From positions 3,415,921 to 3,479,920 of the forward strand of contig NZ_CP121113.1 of the NCBI RefSeq assembly GCF_029581395.1: a stretch of DNA of 64,000 nucleotides, written 5' to 3'. The notes beneath the pieces were generated by a model. It was given only the letters and a program-made list of their open reading frames with translations. It was not told the origin of the DNA and searched no databases. This document shows positions 60,730 through 64,000 of the stretch, piece by piece; position 1 is the stretch's first letter; the number at the start of each line of letters is the position of its first letter. The stretch comes from Roseinatronobacter sp. S2. Lineage in GTDB: Bacteria; Pseudomonadota; Alphaproteobacteria; Rhodobacterales; Rhodobacteraceae. A program made the position numbers and the translations under genes.

Positions 60730-61268
60730 TGAAAGTCCTGCGATCCCTGGACGCCAATTTCGAGCGTTTTATCCTTGCCGCGATTCTTCTTGCGCTGGTT
60801 CTGATTCTGGCCGCGCAGGTGGTGTTTCGCTATCTGGTCGGCTCGCCGCTGGTCTGGTCCGAAGAACTGGCACGGTATCTATTGATCTGGTGCACATTCA
60901 TCGGTGTCAGCCTCGCTGTGCGCGAGGGGCGTAATATTTCTGTCGATCTGTTGCCAGTTCTGGCAGGTCAGGCGTGGCTTCGGACCTTCGGCGTTGTGGC
61001 GCTGCTGGGGTCTGCGATCTTTTTTGCGCTGATGGTCTGGTATTCGGTCCCTCTGACGCAAAGGATTGCGCAGATCGGACAAAGATCCCCTGGACTGAAC
61101 TTGCAGATGTGGATTGTCTATGCGGCTGTGCCGGTCGGTATGGGGCTGGCGCTCCTTCGGGCAATTCAAGCCTTGTGGCGGATTGCGCGGGGCGGTGACG
61201 TGCCGGGGCTGAGCATAATCCCGGATGTCGTGCCCGAAGCCAGTGTTGAAGAAAGGTCGCGCTCATGA
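60726..61268 (+). CDS. TRAP transporter small permease (DctQ type)
   Basis: A 180-residue, four-helix membrane protein with ILAAQVVFRYLVGSPLVWSE and ELARYLLIWCTFIGVSLAVR, the DctQ signature. It overlaps the dehydrogenase gene upstream and the DctM gene downstream (ATGA at 61265-61268). It completes the second TRAP system of the window. Confidence 0.92.
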   Translation: MMKVLRSLDANFERFILAAILLALVLILAAQVVFRYLVGSPLVWSEELARYLLIWCTFIGVSLAVREGRNISVDLLPVLAGQAWLRTFGVVALLGSAIFFALMVWYSVPLTQRIAQIGQRSPGLNLQMWIVYAAVPVGMGLALLRAIQALWRIARGGDVPGLSIIPDVVPEASVEERSRS

Positions 61269-62542
61269 TCCCGCTTTATGCCTTGGGCTTTTTCCTGCTG
61301 GTCATGCTTTTCAGTATCCCGGTCGCGTTTTCACTGGGCTTTGCGGCATTTTTGCCGGGATGGATTGGTGCGCCGACGAATCCTGGCCAGGTCGTGCGCT
61401 CCATCGTAACGGCGCTGGACAGTTTTCCACTGCTGGCCGTGCCACTGTTTATTCTTGCAGGTGAGATCATGACGCGGGGCGGACTCGCCAAGCGCCTGTT
61501 TTCCTTTGCCGATGCGCTGTTTGGAAGGTTTCGGGGCGGTCTTGCCATGTCCTCGGTCGTGGCGTGCATGTTCTTCGGCGCAATCTCGGGCAGTTCGCCC
61601 GCGACTGTGGCGGCCATCGGGTCCATGGCGATACCCCTTCTTGTGTCCCGCGGGTATGACCTGCGTTTTTCCACCGCTCTGGTTACTGCGGCGGGAACGC
61701 TTGGGGTTATCGTGCCGCCCTCCATACCGATGATCATCTATGGCATGGCGGCTCAGGTCAGTGTCTCGGCCCTGTTCATCGGGGGGATCATACCCGCGCT
61801 TGTAATTGGTGCGCTGCTGATGGGCTATGCCCATGTATACGGGCGACGCAACGCCCACCGCATCACGTCGGATACCGGCCGGATTTCCGTCATGGCTGCA
61901 TTCCGCCGCAGTTTCTGGGCGCTGATGGCACCGGTGTTCGTGCTTGGGGGCATTTACGGCGGCGCCTTCACCCCGACCGAGGCCGCGGCCATCGCCTGCA
62001 TCTATGGTCTGGTCATTTCGATGTTGGTGTTCCGGGAACTGACAATCCGCGATCTGGGCAGTGTGCTGGTCAACACGGCGCTGACCATTGGGCCAATCCT
62101 TATTATTGCCGGAACCGGGGCCGCGCTTGGCCGGGTGCTGACACTTATGCAGGTGCCTGCGACTTTGGGGGAATTTGTTGGCGGGGCGATTGATGAAAGG
62201 CTGATCCTGCTGCTGCTCATCAACCTGATACTGCTTGGTGTGGGCATGGTGATGGAAACCCTCTCGGCGATCATCGTGCTTACGCCAATTCTGTTGCCGG
62301 TGCTGGCCCCCTATGGTGTCGATCCGGTTCATTTTGGAATGATCATGGTGGTCAACCTTGCCATTGGCTTTGCCACACCGCCAGTTGGCGTCAACATCTA
62401 TGTCGCGTCTGGCATCACCAAGCTGTCGGTTTTGCAGATATGTCGCGGATTGTTGGTGCCCATTGCTCTGCTTCTGGTGGGGCTGCTTCTTGTTACCTAT
62501 GTGCCGGGGTTGACCCTGTGGCTTCCGGGCCTTGCGGGTTGA
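61265..62542 (+). CDS. TRAP transporter large permease (DctM type)
   Basis: A 425-residue permease with about 12 helices. It has SFPLLAVPLFILAGEIMTRG, GAISGSSPATVAAIGSMAIP, the conserved GVIVPPSIPMIIYGMAAQVS, and NLAIGFATPPVGVNIYVASG near the end. The length is standard. It works with DctQ (60726) and DctP (62579). Confidence 0.95.
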   Translation: MIPLYALGFFLLVMLFSIPVAFSLGFAAFLPGWIGAPTNPGQVVRSIVTALDSFPLLAVPLFILAGEIMTRGGLAKRLFSFADALFGRFRGGLAMSSVVACMFFGAISGSSPATVAAIGSMAIPLLVSRGYDLRFSTALVTAAGTLGVIVPPSIPMIIYGMAAQVSVSALFIGGIIPALVIGALLMGYAHVYGRRNAHRITSDTGRISVMAAFRRSFWALMAPVFVLGGIYGGAFTPTEAAAIACIYGLVISMLVFRELTIRDLGSVLVNTALTIGPILIIAGTGAALGRVLTLMQVPATLGEFVGGAIDERLILLLLINLILLGVGMVMETLSAIIVLTPILLPVLAPYGVDPVHFGMIMVVNLAIGFATPPVGVNIYVASGITKLSVLQICRGLLVPIALLLVGLLLVTYVPGLTLWLPGLAG

Positions 62543-62578
62543 TCCGCCGGGCTTTCACCCCATGAAATGGAGGATTTC

Positions 62579-63583
62579 ATGAAACTCAAGTCCCTTTCCG
62601 CTGCGGCGCTGCTCGCATTGTGTCCTGTACTGCCGGTCGCGGCGCAGGAATATACAATGATCCTGGCGCACACGCTCAATGATACGACACATCCGCTTTA
62701 CCAGGCCTTCAAGAAGATCGAAGCTGATATCGAAGCCGCCTCGGATGGCCGGATTGATGTTCAGCACCAACCGGGCGGCGCCTTGGGCGGTGATCGTGAA
62801 TTGTTGGAGTCGATGCTGCTGGGCGATATCCAGTTTGTGCCCACGTCAACATCCGGCGCGGTGCAGTTCGTGCCTGAATTCGCGGCCTTTGAAATACCTT
62901 ATCTGTTTCCGACAGAGACCACACAACTGCGCGCCATATTGAACGACAGCGAGTTCACGACCGCTGTTGAGGCCGCGCTGGAAGCGCGCGGCATGCATTT
63001 TGGCAGCTTCTATAATGGGGGCTTCCGTCAGTTGACAACGTCGACTGTGCCGGTGCGCACACCCGCTGATATCAGGGACAACAACCTTCGCATCAGGGTT
63101 CCCGAAAACCGGTTCTCGGTCGCCACCTGGGAGGCCATTGGCGCCGCACCTACACCCATTGCATTCCCTGAACTCTACGGGGCCTTGCAGCAGGGCGTGG
63201 TAGAAGGACAGGAAAACCCCTTCGGCCACATCATCTCGCAGCGTTTCTATGAGGTGCAGAACTATCTGACGACGACCAATCATATTCTTCTGGCCAATGT
63301 GAACCTGATCAACAAGGAATGGTATGACAGCCTGCCCGGGGACCTTCAGGCCGTTGTCGATCAGGCGCTGGCTGACGCGGAAACCTTTCAGTGGGAACTT
63401 CAGGATGAGATGCTGAACGAGCAACGTTCAGCAATTCTGGCCAACATGGAGATTATTGACTTGTCCGAGGAGGAGTTGCTGCAGTTCCGTGATGCTACAG
63501 CGCCTTTGCAGGACATGGTTCGTGAACAGATCGGCGACGAAATGGTCGACACCCTGATCAGGGCGATTGACGCCCAACAATAA
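62579..63583 (+). CDS. TRAP transporter solute-binding protein (DctP type)
   Basis: A 334-residue exported protein with signal peptide MKLKSLSAAALLALCPVLPV, cleaved near VAAQ. It shows YTMILAHTLNDTTHPLYQAF, the motif LRIRVPENRFSVATWEAIGA with the carboxylate-binding Arg, and ALQQGVVEGQENPFGHI. The start at 62579 follows GGAGGATTTC. It likely binds the D-2-hydroxy acid or sugar acid used by the upstream dehydrogenase and aldolase. Confidence 0.93.
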   Translation: MKLKSLSAAALLALCPVLPVAAQEYTMILAHTLNDTTHPLYQAFKKIEADIEAASDGRIDVQHQPGGALGGDRELLESMLLGDIQFVPTSTSGAVQFVPEFAAFEIPYLFPTETTQLRAILNDSEFTTAVEAALEARGMHFGSFYNGGFRQLTTSTVPVRTPADIRDNNLRIRVPENRFSVATWEAIGAAPTPIAFPELYGALQQGVVEGQENPFGHIISQRFYEVQNYLTTTNHILLANVNLINKEWYDSLPGDLQAVVDQALADAETFQWELQDEMLNEQRSAILANMEIIDLSEEELLQFRDATAPLQDMVREQIGDEMVDTLIRAIDAQQ

Positions 63584-63603
63584 GGGTATGCCCAACGAAG
63601 CAA

Positions 63604-63631
63604 CCCCGGCCACCAGTTGCGCTGGCCGGGG
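63604..63631 (+). terminator. Hairpin after the TRAP operon
   Basis: CCCCGGCCA at 63604-63612 pairs perfectly with TGGCCGGGG at 63623-63631 across a 10-base loop, 20 bases after the DctP stop. There is no T tract, so termination would be weak or Rho-dependent. Confidence 0.55.
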
Positions 63632-64000
63632 ACACAATGCGGGTCCACTCCCTGTCCACAGCACGTATAAGCTCCGCCCGGCCACTCTTCCGGGGCAGGG
63701 TGGGAAGGTGGAGCTGATCTTGTTGGACCGGCGATTTCAATGCCGAACCCTGCATCCCCCAACCGGGGCATTCGCCGGGCGGTTTGCGCCTGCCGTGAAC
63801 CGGCCACACGCGAGGCGGAGGTCACGTCTGCAAGGGCTGGTCCGTCATATGGGCCTTGCAGACGTGGACGACTCGGACTGCCCGTGAGTAAAGATACTGA
63901 CCTGTTCCCGAATGGTTGAAAACCCCGTGGCAGGTCAACTTGCCCCGCGTGCTTCCACAGTGCTTCCACGGCTTGGCCACATGCGAAAGCCCCGCTTTGT
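63632..64000. other. No recognisable gene to the window end
   Basis: All six frames were read. Open frames exist on the reverse strand but carry no family pattern I recognise. A short direct repeat (GTGCTTCCAC at about 63949 and 63960) is the only structure noticed. It may be the start of another element beyond the window. Confidence 0.4.

Noticed and set aside
61331..62332. A 333-codon open frame on the - strand, rich in His, Arg and Gln
   Set aside because: It is antisense to the DctM permease gene and its composition is that of complemented hydrophobic codons.
63400..63969. A 189-codon open frame on the - strand over the DctP gene end
   Set aside because: No recognisable domain or ribosome binding site, and part of it is antisense to DctP.
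1..64000. CRISPR arrays, tRNA or rRNA genes, phage structural genes
   Set aside because: No regularly spaced repeats, tRNA-like cloverleaf text, rRNA blocks or capsid/tail genes were seen on reading through.

Overview
The window reads as accessory DNA (chromosome arm, chromid or large plasmid) of a GC-rich alphaproteobacterium. The Rhodobacteraceae/Roseobacter group is the best guess. This rests on the density of TRAP and ABC uptake systems, the mostly GC-rich third positions, and the flavour of the proteins (WYL/DUF1761 pair, DctPQM cassettes, XylR_N/V4R regulator, RHE_PE00001/ScpB-type plasmid genes). No rRNA, tRNA, CRISPR array or replication origin was seen.

The layout is a chain of self-contained catabolic modules, each with its own regulator and transporter, separated by patches of gene decay. 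Positions 1-6,230 hold a TetR/RidA pair with three iterated operators, an alpha/beta-hydrolase with a divergent LysR gene, a WYL regulator with a frameshifted DUF1761 gene, a GNAT gene, and remnants of an SDR, ssb and an H-NS-type gene. Positions 6,375-17,980 are a LacI-controlled regulon read leftward: family-5 solute-binding protein, aldo/keto reductase, OppBCDF-type transporter, VOC protein, Gfo/Idh dehydrogenase and TIM-barrel isomerase. The same palindrome (core TTATCGTTAATA) lies at both promoters of the regulon and at the repressor gene itself.

Positions 18,385-26,929 hold an M81 metallopeptidase-family gene divergent from a LysR gene, then a TRAP transporter fused operon-style to 2,4-diaminopentanoate dehydrogenase and both subunits of 2-amino-4-oxopentanoate thiolase (OrtA/OrtB). 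This is the lower half of the clostridial ornithine pathway, here without the B12 aminomutase or racemase. It is the most interesting system in the window. Positions 27,143-34,511 are a leftward purine salvage operon: LacI repressor first, a PotABCD-like transporter, nucleoside hydrolase and adenine deaminase, with overlapping genes throughout most of it. Positions 34,806-44,688 hold an EgtC-like class II glutamine amidotransferase, a class V PLP enzyme, an N-formylglutamate amidohydrolase-family protein, an RpiR regulator and a dipeptide-type ABC transporter with fused ATPases.

Positions 44,739-48,239 are a graveyard of truncated genes: D-2-hydroxyacid dehydrogenase, IS630, a possible TctC, a RHE_PE00001-like tail, scpB, TAXI-type TRAP permease, AtuA family and an IS6 copy with two internal stops. 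Positions 48,259-57,233 hold a XylR/DmpR-like regulator that lacks the sigma-54 contact motif, facing a cupin dioxygenase, SDR, branched-chain-type ABC transporter and zinc alcohol dehydrogenase. This looks like an aromatic ketone or related catabolic module. Positions 57,639-63,583 hold a GntR regulator, a DHDPS-family aldolase/lyase, a GlcD-type FAD dehydrogenase and a second TRAP transporter. The last 400 bases contain a hairpin and nothing I can name.

All identities come from reading motifs and overall protein resemblance. No database search was run.
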